Notes: a model not told the origin generated them from the sequence alone. A DNA stretch of 6,355 nucleotides from Candidatus Eiseniibacteriota bacterium (GCA_005893185.1 VBOS01000082.1:1-6355); one strand, 5' to 3'; positions 1 through 5,845 are shown, counted from the first letter of the stretch. Made by a program: numbers and translations.

Positions 1-309
1 TCGCAAGCTCTTGCCAACGAACATGCCGAAGATTTGAGGGCGTGCCTGCGCGAGCTGGGATTTCGCGCGGGCGAAGCGCGGCGTGCGGTCGAGTTCTGCG
101 AAACCATCCCCGTCGGCACGCTCGAGGAGCGGGTGCGCGCCGCCCTCAAGTTCCTGTGCCCGAGGCCCCGCTTCCACGATCGACTCGGGAACGAACCCAA
201 AAGCGCGGACCATGTTCCCGTGGGACGCGCGATGACTTCGCAGCTCCGAACCACCGCCCTCGCGCCGTGCGGGACAGTCGCGGGATCTCCGCGGGGGTCG
301 GGTCTATGA
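1..309 (+). CDS. C-terminal fragment of a protein with a RuvA-C/UBA-like helical tail
   Basis: The frame is open from base 1 to a TGA at 307-309, so the 5' part lies outside the window. Residues 5-55 read as three short amphipathic helices: LRACLRELGFRAGEARRAVE, a linker, then LEERVRAALKFLCP. The 'L..LGF...EARRAVE....-LEERVRAAL..L' pattern is that of RuvA C-terminal/UBA-like domains. The same tail occurs on some HNH-endonuclease-type proteins of GC-rich uncultured bacteria, but that link is from memory and no catalytic part is visible here. After CPRPRFHDR the remaining ~45 residues look unstructured and lack family character, so the ancestral stop may have been lost and the frame may read into former intergenic DNA. 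The stop overlaps the stop of the convergent glycosyltransferase gene. The function is not assigned. Confidence 0.55.
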   Translation, partial: SQALANEHAEDLRACLRELGFRAGEARRAVEFCETIPVGTLEERVRAALKFLCPRPRFHDRLGNEPKSADHVPVGRAMTSQLRTTALAPCGTVAGSPRGSGL

Positions 310-1569
310 CCGCCCCGGGATCACCCGGAGCCCGTGCGACCATGCGCGGGCGCGGCGACGGGCATCGTCGAGGCCCACGGCGGCGAGCAGCGCCAGCATC
401 GGCTCGACCGGCACGCGTGCGGCGGTGGTGGTGCCGAACACCAGTGTCCGCGCCAGGAACCAGGCCGCGATCACGACCGGGACCGACTGGAACAACCGCC
501 TGGCTCCGGTCGCGGCTCGCGTCGCGCCCCATAGCCAGAACGGCAGCAGCAGAGCACCGGCGATCGTGAGCCAGGGATCGAAGGGGTGGAGCGGCGCGAT
601 CGCGAATCCGAACGCGCGCGGAGCGATCACGGCCAGCGCCTCAGGCGCATGTTCGGCCGCGTGCGCGGCGGCGCGCTCGAGCGCGAGCCGGTCGGTCGCG
701 ACCTCGGCTCGGCCCGCGACTTCCGGATGCTCGGCCACGAGCTGGTCGCGCGTGAGCGGCGCGCCGCGGAGCGCGGGATCCGTCCACGCGCGATGGCTCG
801 ACGCCGCGAGCAGCGCCACGCCGTTGCCGGTGTTGACGGGGACGAATCCATGCACCGCTCCCGCGTTCCGCAGCGTCCATGGCGCCACGATCGTGGCGAG
901 GCCCGCGAACACGAGCAGCGTCTGGCGGATCCGGTCGCGAGGCGCGACCGTGAGCCCGAGCGGCACCCAGGCCCACGCCGCCATCAGCAGCGGCAGCGCG
1001 AGCAGCGCCGGATGCGCCAGCGCCCCGATTCCCCACAGCATGCCAACGCCGAGCGCGCGGCCGGGGCGCGGGGTCTTGATCCAGGCGGCGGTCGCGAGCG
1101 TGGCGGTCGCGAGCGCCAGGGCGGCGACCGACTCGATCGCGGGTGCGAGCACGAGCAATGGGTCGAGCGCGCAGATCCAGCCCGCCCACCGGCCGGCTCC
1201 GCCCCCGTACACGGCCATTCCGAGCGAGGCGACGACCAGGGGCACGAGCGCCCCCAGCACCGCGAACGCCAGCGCCAGGGCCACGGGATGCGGCCCGGCG
1301 ACGCGCAGCACCCCGCTCGCGAGCCACGGGGCAAGCGGCGGGACCTGCGCGGTGGCGATCGGACCCGCCGCGGCGTTCGCCGCGAGCCCAAGCCCGTGCG
1401 CGAGGTTGCTCGCGATGGGAAGCCACTCCGGGCCAGCCATCGAGCGCCCGATCAGGAGCGGCACGACGCGGGCGGCTGCCCCCGCCGCGAACAGCGCGAG
1501 CCAGGGCCCGGGATTGGGTCGCTCCGAAGGCCGCGGCCGCGGCTTCACGGGCTCGGGATGGGCGAACAT
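304..1569 (-). CDS. GT-C fold (GT39/ArnT-like) membrane glycosyltransferase family protein
   Basis: A 421-residue protein with a short Pro/Arg-rich cytoplasmic N-terminus followed by about ten hydrophobic segments (about 23-41, 80-117, 126-163, 171-207, 215-232, 313-349, 360-400). It follows the layout of bacterial GT39/ArnT/PMT-like enzymes, which transfer sugars from polyprenyl-phosphate donors at the periplasmic face. Recognisable pieces are 'WLPIASNLAHGLGL' (50-62) in the first external loop, 'PPLAPWLA' (77-84), 'APWTLRNAGAVHGFVPVNTGNG' split around 229-250, and 'RVPVEPMLALLAAVGL' (385-400), matching the usual R-hydrophobic-P-x-E-P-hydrophobic end. The loop position that normally carries an acidic pair before the Y/W reads GPEW, leaving only E48, so activity is uncertain. 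The ATG at 1569 has no clear Shine-Dalgarno. A TAGAAT box 10 bp upstream suggests a very short leader. Substrate cannot be told from sequence. Confidence 0.8.
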   Translation of the reverse strand: MFAHPEPVKPRPRPSERPNPGPWLALFAAGAAARVVPLLIGRSMAGPEWLPIASNLAHGLGLAANAAAGPIATAQVPPLAPWLASGVLRVAGPHPVALALAFAVLGALVPLVVASLGMAVYGGGAGRWAGWICALDPLLVLAPAIESVAALALATATLATAAWIKTPRPGRALGVGMLWGIGALAHPALLALPLLMAAWAWVPLGLTVAPRDRIRQTLLVFAGLATIVAPWTLRNAGAVHGFVPVNTGNGVALLAASSHRAWTDPALRGAPLTRDQLVAEHPEVAGRAEVATDRLALERAAAHAAEHAPEALAVIAPRAFGFAIAPLHPFDPWLTIAGALLLPFWLWGATRAATGARRLFQSVPVVIAAWFLARTLVFGTTTAARVPVEPMLALLAAVGLDDARRRARAWSHGLRVIPGRS

Positions 1570-1578
1570 GATGGAGAG

Positions 1579-1584
1579 ATTCTA
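1579..1584 (-). promoter_or_regulatory. Possible -10 box for the membrane glycosyltransferase gene
   Basis: On the minus strand the sequence GATAGAATCTC lies directly before the start codon. TAGAAT matches the -10 consensus at five of six positions and is one of very few AT-rich hexamers in this GC-rich stretch. It ends 9 bp before the ATG, so transcription would begin within a few bases of the start codon, giving a nearly leaderless mRNA. This would agree with the missing Shine-Dalgarno. No convincing -35 is visible at 16-18 bp, so the call is weak. Confidence 0.25.
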
Positions 1585-1841
1585 TCGCGACCTGCCGCCC
1601 GAAGCCGAACGGCGGGCACTCGGTCGTGGATTCGGGAGTTGGCGGAGTGCTCGTCGATGCGGCGTCGAACCGGACCGAACGAGGTGCGCCGGCCGTGCAT
1701 TTCGCCGGGCGTTCCGTCTCACCCTGTGGCAAGTCGCAACGCCCTGGGTGTTCGTTCCGGACCTGCCCGGCCGCGATCGCGCGCCGATCTGCCGCGAAAT
1801 TCCCGCGCCGACGCCCCCCCCTGCGCGGGTCCCACCCGGCA
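1585..1841. other. Intergenic region, no gene recognised
   Basis: Open frames cross this stretch on both strands, but their translations are rich in Arg, Pro, Ser and Gly with no family-like blocks. I regard them as GC-driven shadows. There is a run of eight C at 1814-1821. I see no tRNA, repeat array or terminator here. Confidence 0.5.
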
Positions 1842-1857
1842 CGGCAAGCGGGTTGCT
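1842..1857 (+). promoter_or_regulatory. Sigma-54 (RpoN) type promoter candidate
   Basis: The sequence reads CGGCAAG-CGGG-TTGCT. The sigma-54 consensus is TGGCACG-N4-TTGCW. The essential GG (1843-1844) and GC (1855-1856) are separated by exactly 10 bases, and TTGCT is perfect. The differences are C for T before the GG and A for C at 1847. A start about 12 bases after the GC would fall near 1868, at the left side of the hairpin at 1861-1918, leaving a leader of about 180 nt before the gene at 2051. Sigma-54 promoters need an enhancer-binding activator. I did not find a clear activator site upstream. Confidence 0.4.
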
Positions 1858-1860
1858 TAA

Positions 1861-1918
1861 GCGACGCACGGCCTCAAGGGAACGACCGGCGAAGCGGTCG
1901 TGAGGCCGAAATCGTCGC
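1861..1918 (+). ncRNA. Three-tier hairpin in the leader of the 2051 gene (possible structured 5' UTR or small RNA)
   Basis: Nested perfect stems are visible: GCGACG 1861-1866 with CGTCGC 1913-1918; CGGCCTCA 1869-1876 with TGAGGCCG 1901-1908; CGACCG 1883-1888 with CGGTCG 1895-1900, closed by the loop GCGAAG. The two inner stems abut on the 3' side with a 6-nt AGGGAA bulge on the 5' side. The outer joint is an asymmetric 2/4-nt internal loop. A second small hairpin follows (GCACC 1920-1924 with GGTGC 1930-1934). This much pairing exceeds chance expectation even in GC-rich DNA, but no known riboswitch consensus (TPP, SAM, cobalamin, glycine, GEMM) is evident. There is no U-tract, so it is not a plain terminator. 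If transcription starts near 1868 the outermost stem would be cut, leaving the inner two tiers. Confidence 0.4.
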
Positions 1919-2050
1919 GGCACCTCCACGGTGCTTCGCGGTCGCGGCGCGGGAACCGCCGGGTCGCGAGCGCCGTGGTGGCGTCAAGGCGCCCGCAGCG
2001 TCTCCAAGACTTCCCCCGGCACGGCAGTTTTCACAAAGGACGCGAGCCCG

Positions 2051-2563
2051 ATGGACCACTACATCCCCAAGCGACGGATCCCGGTGACCCTGTGGTCGGA
2101 TCATCTGCAGGGCGTGACCGGCCTCGTGTTCTTGGATCTCGATCCGTCAGGCTCGAGTCACCAGACGATTCTCGAGCGACTCAACGAGTCCTCGCCGTTC
2201 CTGCCGGTCGGGGTCGGCGACGAAGGCCGCATCCACCTGGTGCAACGGCAGCGGCTCACGCGCGTGACTCCCGCTCGCCAAGTGCTCCACAGCGATGTGT
2301 TCGCCCGCGGGTTCAGCCCGTGGCGCGAGGAGCGGGCCGATGTCACGCTGTGCGACGGCACGCACCTGTCGGGACTGGTGTGGATGCCGCTCGAGCGCGA
2401 GACCCAGCGACTGTCGGATTTCCTGAACGCGCTGGGCTCGAGCTTCTTCGTGCTCAGCACACCGTCGGGCCTGCACCTCGTGAACGGCGCGGCGGTCGTG
2501 GACGTGGAGCTTTCCGAGAGCGCGGGCGCGCCGCTTTCGTCCGACGCGGTTCTCGGCATGTAG
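2051..2563 (+). CDS. Hypothetical protein with two tandem DUF6812-like beta-rich repeats
   Basis: A 170-residue soluble protein, with no signal peptide or membrane segment. The ATG at 2051 is chosen because AAAGGA (2035-2040) stands 10 bp upstream and the residues before it in the longer frame look non-coding. The two halves resemble each other. Residues 12-73 run VTLWSDHLQGVTGLVFL...ILERLNESSPFLPV...RIHLVQRQRLTRV. Residues 98-155 run VTLCDGTHLSGLVWM...RLSDFLNALGSSFFVL...LHLVNGAAVVDVEL. Each has a leading strand, an H-L-x-G turn, an L-x-x-x/D-x-L-N helix, a strand with F-x-x-L/V, then a closing h-H-L-V strand pair. From memory this pattern recalls the small domain catalogued as DUF6812, often found alone near signalling or chemotaxis genes in bacteria. 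Function is unknown. The promoter candidate and structured leader upstream suggest regulated expression. Confidence 0.75.
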   Translation: MDHYIPKRRIPVTLWSDHLQGVTGLVFLDLDPSGSSHQTILERLNESSPFLPVGVGDEGRIHLVQRQRLTRVTPARQVLHSDVFARGFSPWREERADVTLCDGTHLSGLVWMPLERETQRLSDFLNALGSSFFVLSTPSGLHLVNGAAVVDVELSESAGAPLSSDAVLGM

Positions 2564-2567
2564 TATC

Positions 2568-2625
2568 GGGCACGCTTCCCGCGAATCATCCCGCTCCTCC
2601 ATCCAGTCTGCGGTGAGGCGTGCCC
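2568..2625 (+). terminator. 8-bp dyad after the duplicated-domain gene, possible weak terminator
   Basis: GGGCACGC (2568-2575) and GCGTGCCC (2618-2625) pair perfectly, starting five bases after the TAG stop. Inside the 42-nt loop a second short pairing is available (CCGC 2579-2582 with GCGG 2610-2613). The dyad is followed by ATCTTT, a poor U-tract. The placement suits transcript termination or 3'-end protection, but the long loop makes this uncertain. The rest of 2626-2714 shows nothing further that I can name. Confidence 0.3.
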
Positions 2626-2714
2626 ATCTTTCCCCGCGCGCGGCGTGACCCGCTCGCGGCGCTGGCTCGCACGGCGCCCGCTCGCGGTGAACTTCTCGCG
2701 CCCGGAGCCGTGGG

Positions 2715-2882
2715 CTAGTGTTCCGTACCGGAAGTCATGTCTACGCCTCGGCGGCCCTCGCGGCCCATGGCGGCGTTGCCCCTCCTCGACGTATCTTCAG
2801 ATACGACTTCGTCGTCGCGCCTTGCCCTGGACCGCGATTGCTCACCGAGGACGTACACATGACTTCCGGTACGGAACACTAG
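2715..2882. mobile_element. MITE-like palindromic element with TA target duplication (IS630/Tc1 type)
   Basis: Bases 2715-2740 and 2857-2882 are perfect 26-bp inverted copies, beginning CTAGTGTTCCGTACC on the left. Reading the TA at 2716-2717 and 2880-2881 as a target duplication leaves a 162-bp element (2718-2879) with 23-bp terminal repeats, flanked by C on the left and G on the right. This is the CTAG context in which IS630 is known to insert, duplicating TA. Pairing continues inward: TACG/CGTA, CCTCGG (2746-2751) with CCGAGG (2845-2850), TCGCGG (2758-2763) with CCGCGA (2832-2837), and a central hairpin CGTATC-TTCA-GATACG (2790-2805). The whole could therefore fold as one long stem. Each arm also holds its own palindrome, TTCCG-N3-CGGAA. 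It encodes no transposase; the only frames are 41 and 39 codons starting in the arms. Confidence 0.65.
2790..2805. repeat. Central perfect hairpin of the MITE-like element
   Basis: CGTATC and GATACG pair perfectly around a TTCA loop, at the centre of the larger palindrome. It is also one of the least GC-rich segments nearby, unlike the surrounding host sequence. Confidence 0.7.
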
Positions 2883-2948
2883 ACTGCCGCCGGTTCGCTC
2901 GTCCATCCCGGCCGACCGGCACCCGCGCCATTCCACCCGGAAATCGCC

Positions 2949-4512
2949 TTGACCACCGCACCCGCCGCGCCCGAGGAGCGTCTCGCGAAGTTCAACGAGC
3001 TGCTGGTACCGCTCGTCGCGAAGCTCGAGCCGCTCCACGTCGCGCTCAATCACGCGACGTGGCAGGCCAGCGTCACGGGCCGGGACGAGTTCGTGCAGGA
3101 GAGCGCCCGACTGGACGCGCAGATCCGCACGCTGCTGTCGGAGCGCGAGCCCTACCTGCTGCTGCTCGCGCTCAAGGACGCGGGCGGCGTCCCGGACCCG
3201 ATCGCCCAGCGCCAGCTTGAACTGCTCGTCCATGCGTTCCGGCAGCACCAGCTCCCGCGCGAGACGATCGAGCGCATGGTCAGACTGGAGAAGCAGCTCG
3301 AGCGCACGTTCAACAACTACCGGGCCCAGCTCGACGGGCAGCCGGTGCCCGACAACACGCTGCGGGAGCTGCTCAAGGTCTCGGACGATCCCGCCCGCCG
3401 CCGCGCCGCCTGGGAAGCCTCGAAGCAGATCGGGCTCGAGGTGGTGGAGGATCTGCTGGAGCTGGTGCGGCTCCGCAACGAGGCCGCGCGCACGCTCGCA
3501 TTCGACAACTACTACTCGATGGTGCTCGAGCTGGACGAGCTCGACGAGACCGAGCTGTTCCAGCTTCTCGATCAGCTTGACCGCGGCACGCGCCCCGGCT
3601 TCGAGGCGTACAAGCGCGAGCTGGACCAGGGGCTCGCGAGGCGGTTCGGCACGAGCACCGGCGAGCTCCAGCCGTGGCATTACGGCGACCCGTTCTTCCA
3701 GGAAGCGCCGACTTCGGGAGTGGACCTGGATCCCTGGTTCCATGACCGCCGCCTGGAGGATCTCGCCCGCCGGTTCTTCGCGGCGGTCGGGCTCGAGATC
3801 GGCGACCTGCTCGAGCGGTCGGACCTCTACGAGAAGCCGGGCAAGAGCCAGCACGCGTTCTGCATGGCCATGGATCGCGGCGCGGACGTCCGTGTCCTGT
3901 GCAACCTGCGGCCGAACGAATACTGGATGGCGACCATGCTCCACGAGTTCGGCCACGCCGTCTACGACAAGTACATCGACCGCTCGCTGCCGTGGATGCT
4001 GCGGCAGCACGCCCACATCCTCACGACCGAGGCCAGCGCCATGCTGTTCGGGCGTCTGTCCAAGAACGCGACCTGGCTGCGACTGTACGCCGGCGTTCCG
4101 GACGAGGAGGCGCGGCGCGCTGCCCGGGCCACCGCGCGCGCGGTGCGCGAGCAATTGCTGGTGATGACGCGCTGGTGCCTCGTGATGTGCCACATGGAGC
4201 GGGCGCTGTACCGGGACCCGGCTCAAGACCTCACGGCGCTGTGGTGGGACCTGGTGGAGCGCCATCAGCTCATCCGCCGGCCGGCGGGACGCCGGGCGCC
4301 GGACTGGGCGAGCAAGATCCACTTCAGCGTCGCGCCGAGAGGCGGCGTGGGAGCGTTATGTCGGGACACGAGCGGTCGGCGACTATCTGATCGAGCGCCT
4401 GTATCGGCTCGGGCGCTCCGTGGACTGGCGCCAGGCGCTGCGGTCGGCGACCGGGGAGACGCTGTCGGCGGAGGCGTTCGTGGATTCCATCACCGCTTGG
4501 ACCGACCCCTAG
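2949..4512 (+). pseudogene. M2-type (ACE-like) zinc metallopeptidase, broken by internal deletion and frameshift
   Basis: Codons 1-463 (TTG 2949 to 4337) read as a soluble M2/M3-clan dipeptidyl carboxypeptidase-like enzyme. They show R-x-D-N-x-L-R-E-L-L, WEASKQIG, LVRLRNEAARTLAFDNYYSM, PWHYGDPFFQEAP (242-254), DLYEKPGKSQHAFC, RVLCNLRPNEYWM, the zinc motif HEFGH (332-336) and third ligand E361 in TTEAS, then DLVERHQLIRRP and DWASKIHFSVAP. At P463 this frame becomes meaningless and runs on to 4850. The family C-terminus resumes in the next frame from 4339 (EAAWERYVGTRAVGDYLIE ... TGETLSAEAFVDSITAWTDP) and stops at TAG 4510-4512. The two parts total about 520 codons; relatives are usually about 30-40 residues longer. 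KIHFSVAP aligns with ACE K511-F-H513...P519, so the missing piece carries the equivalents of Tyr520 and Tyr523, which bind substrate. No signal peptide is seen. The start is weak (GGAA at 2939-2942, TTG). Confidence 0.85.
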
Positions 4513-4521
4513 CGATCCTCG

Positions 4522-4563
4522 ACCGCCCGGACCGGCCGCCCTTGGTGAGCCGTTCCGGGCGGT
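4522..4563 (+). terminator. GC-rich hairpin after the peptidase gene
   Basis: ACCGCCCGGA (4522-4531) and TCCGGGCGGT (4554-4563) form a perfect 10-bp stem beginning nine bases after the peptidase stop. An inner CGGC/GCCG stem (4533-4536 with 4549-4552) sits behind a one-base mismatch, with a 12-nt loop. There is no T-run after it, so it is either a non-canonical terminator or an mRNA end-protecting structure. It separates the peptidase from the ctaG transcription unit. Confidence 0.45.
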
Positions 4564-4567
4564 GCTA

Positions 4568-4580
4568 CCGTGGGCTATGT
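4568..4580 (+). promoter_or_regulatory. Possible promoter motif upstream of ctaG
   Basis: The 10-mer CCGTGGGCTA here (4568-4577) recurs exactly at 2708-2717, upstream of the peptidase gene. Both sites lie in short intergenic regions 80-240 bp before a start codon on the same strand. GTGGGCTA followed by TGT resembles an extended -10 region (G-x-x-x-TA), but a -35 is not convincing. Recurrence of a 10-mer upstream of two neighbouring genes is the main support. Confidence 0.25.
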
Positions 4581-4645
4581 CCGCGTCTCGCCGTCCGCGC
4601 GCGATTTGCCTCGAGCGCGCGCGGCATGGGGCGCCGTTCCGCTCG

Positions 4646-4651
4646 CGAGGA
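4646..4651 (+). promoter_or_regulatory. Ribosome binding site selecting the GTG start of ctaG
   Basis: CGAGGA lies nine bases before GTG 4661. That start puts a clean Lys-Arg plus hydrophobic signal peptide at the N-terminus. The earlier in-frame GTG (4562) overlaps the hairpin, and it and the ATG (4577) would prepend Arg-rich residues with no family character. Confidence 0.5.
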
Positions 4652-4660
4652 TCCTCAACC

Positions 4661-5824
4661 GTGCTCAAGCGTTTGCTGCTGCTGGCGGCCGCCTTCGGCG
4701 CGTGCAGCGCGTGGCGCGCGCCCGCAGCTCGGGCCGGGCCCGGCGACGCCGCTTCCGACAGCGTGTACCTCGTCGGCGAGTTCGTGGATCCGGTGTGCAT
4801 CTACCAGCATGGGATGCAGGGCACGTTGCGGCGGCGACTCTACACGGTGATCGGCCAGACGCACTGGCAGGATCCCCGGCAGGGGTTCCTCCAGGCGCTC
4901 GGTGACACGTTCGCGATCCGCGCCCGGGTGTGGCGCCGCATGGGGAGCGCCGCGCTGGCGGTGACCGCCGTCTATCCCTACCGCGATCAGCCGCGTCCCA
5001 GCTACCGCGCCTGGCCGTGGCACTGGGAGTGGAGCGTGCTCGTGGGCTGCGGCCTGTGGGCGCTGCTCTACACGCTCGCCGTGACCCGCTGGCGGGCGCG
5101 GCTCTTGGGCGGGGGCGAGCCGTTCGATCCCTGGCGAGCCGCGTCGTTCTACGCGTCGCTCGTGTTCGTGCTGATCGCGCTCGACGGTCCGCTCCACGAT
5201 TTGAGCGACCTCTACCTGTTCAGCACCCACATGGTGCAGCACCTGGTGCTGGCCCAGGTGTTCCCGCTGCTGTTCGTGCTCGGGGTTCCGGCCTGGCTGT
5301 GGCGCGCGGTGTTGCGCCCGCATGCGGCGGCCTCGGTGTGGGGGGCGCTCACGGCGGTCCCGATCGGGTTCGCGCTCTACACCACGGTGTTCTCGCTGTG
5401 GCACTTGCCGGTCTTCTACGACCTCATGATGCGCGACCACAACATCCACATCGTGATGCACCTGCTGGTCATGGCCACGGCGCTGCTGATGTGGTGGCCG
5501 ATCGCGGCCGGCGCCGCCGTGAGCCGGCCGCTCACGCCGGGCGCGAAGATGCTGTACCTGTTCCTGCTGGGCACGCCGATGATGGCGGTCGCGGCGATGG
5601 TCACGTTCGCCTCCGGCCCGCTGTACGCGTGGTACGCGCTCGCGCCGCGCTTCATGGGGATGTCGGCGCTGGAAGACCAGCGCCTCGGCGGCCTGCTGAT
5701 GTGGGTGCCGGGCGGAATGTTCTACTGGGGGGTCATGACGGTCGTCTACTTCCGCTGGGCGCACGCGGAGCGCGGCGAGAGCGGAACGCTCGTGATCGGG
5801 CGAATGCCCGAGCGGAGCGTGTAA
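4661..5824 (+). CDS. ctaG: CtaG-type cytochrome c oxidase assembly protein with exported N-terminal domain
   Basis: A 387-residue membrane protein if started at GTG 4661. Residues 1-25 (MLKRLLLLAAAFGACSAWRAPAARA) are a signal peptide. Residues 35-106 form a small beta-rich domain (VYLVGEFVDPVCIYQHGMQG ... LYTVIGQTHWQDP ... ALAVTAVYPY). From about 118 the Caa3_CtaG family domain follows with seven membrane segments (about 125-143, 160-176, 187-213, 223-247, 262-283, 296-316, 341-365). It carries the hallmark conserved histidines in STHMVQHLVLAQVFPLLFVLG (H190, H194), SLWHLPVFYD (H248), RDHNIHIVMHLL (H260, H263, H267), plus EDQRLGGLLMWVPGG (338-352). CtaG of this type helps deliver copper to subunit I/II of caa3 oxidases. 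C46 and H50 in the N-terminal domain could bind metal. Citrate synthase begins 21 bp downstream, so co-transcription is likely. The N-terminal domain seems shortened between Q53 and Y61. Confidence 0.85.
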   Translation: MLKRLLLLAAAFGACSAWRAPAARAGPGDAASDSVYLVGEFVDPVCIYQHGMQGTLRRRLYTVIGQTHWQDPRQGFLQALGDTFAIRARVWRRMGSAALAVTAVYPYRDQPRPSYRAWPWHWEWSVLVGCGLWALLYTLAVTRWRARLLGGGEPFDPWRAASFYASLVFVLIALDGPLHDLSDLYLFSTHMVQHLVLAQVFPLLFVLGVPAWLWRAVLRPHAAASVWGALTAVPIGFALYTTVFSLWHLPVFYDLMMRDHNIHIVMHLLVMATALLMWWPIAAGAAVSRPLTPGAKMLYLFLLGTPMMAVAAMVTFASGPLYAWYALAPRFMGMSALEDQRLGGLLMWVPGGMFYWGVMTVVYFRWAHAERGESGTLVIGRMPERSV

Positions 5825-5832
5825 GGCACGCG

Positions 5833-5839
5833 AAAGGAG
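5833..5839 (+). promoter_or_regulatory. Strong Shine-Dalgarno of citrate synthase
   Basis: AAAGGAG stands six bases before ATG 5846, the best ribosome binding site in the window, and fixes this start. No promoter fits in the 21-bp gap after ctaG, which supports co-transcription. Confidence 0.75.
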
Positions 5840-5845
5840 CGGTGC

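Noticed and set aside
425..1903. Very long plus-strand open frames (up to 492 codons) opposite the glycosyltransferase
   Set aside because: Translations are Ser/Arg/Ala-rich without domain blocks, while the minus strand reads a clear polytopic membrane protein. They are GC-driven shadows.
1571..1903. Small plus-strand frame beginning MERFYRDLPPEAERRALG
   Set aside because: The opening looks protein-like, but it soon turns into Arg/Pro-rich sequence with no family features, overlaps the hairpin region, and has no convincing ribosome binding site.
2017..2034. Second sigma-54-like sequence (GGCACG then TTTTCA)
   Set aside because: The -24 half is good but the required GC at the -12 position is absent, and a start there would remove the ribosome binding site of the 2051 gene.
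2737..2862. 41-codon frame (+) and 39-codon frame (-) within the palindromic element
   Set aside because: Both begin in the inverted repeats because each arm contains an ATG. The sequences have no family character and are best explained by the palindrome itself.
4562..4660. Upstream GTG (4562) or ATG (4577) as the ctaG start
   Set aside because: They add Arg-rich residues before the signal peptide, and the GTG overlaps the hairpin stem. GTG 4661 has a ribosome binding site and a proper signal sequence.
2949..4850. Single 633-codon reading of the peptidase frame
   Set aside because: After codon 463 this frame leaves the family and runs through the hairpin and into ctaG. The true C-terminus is in the next frame, ending at 4512.
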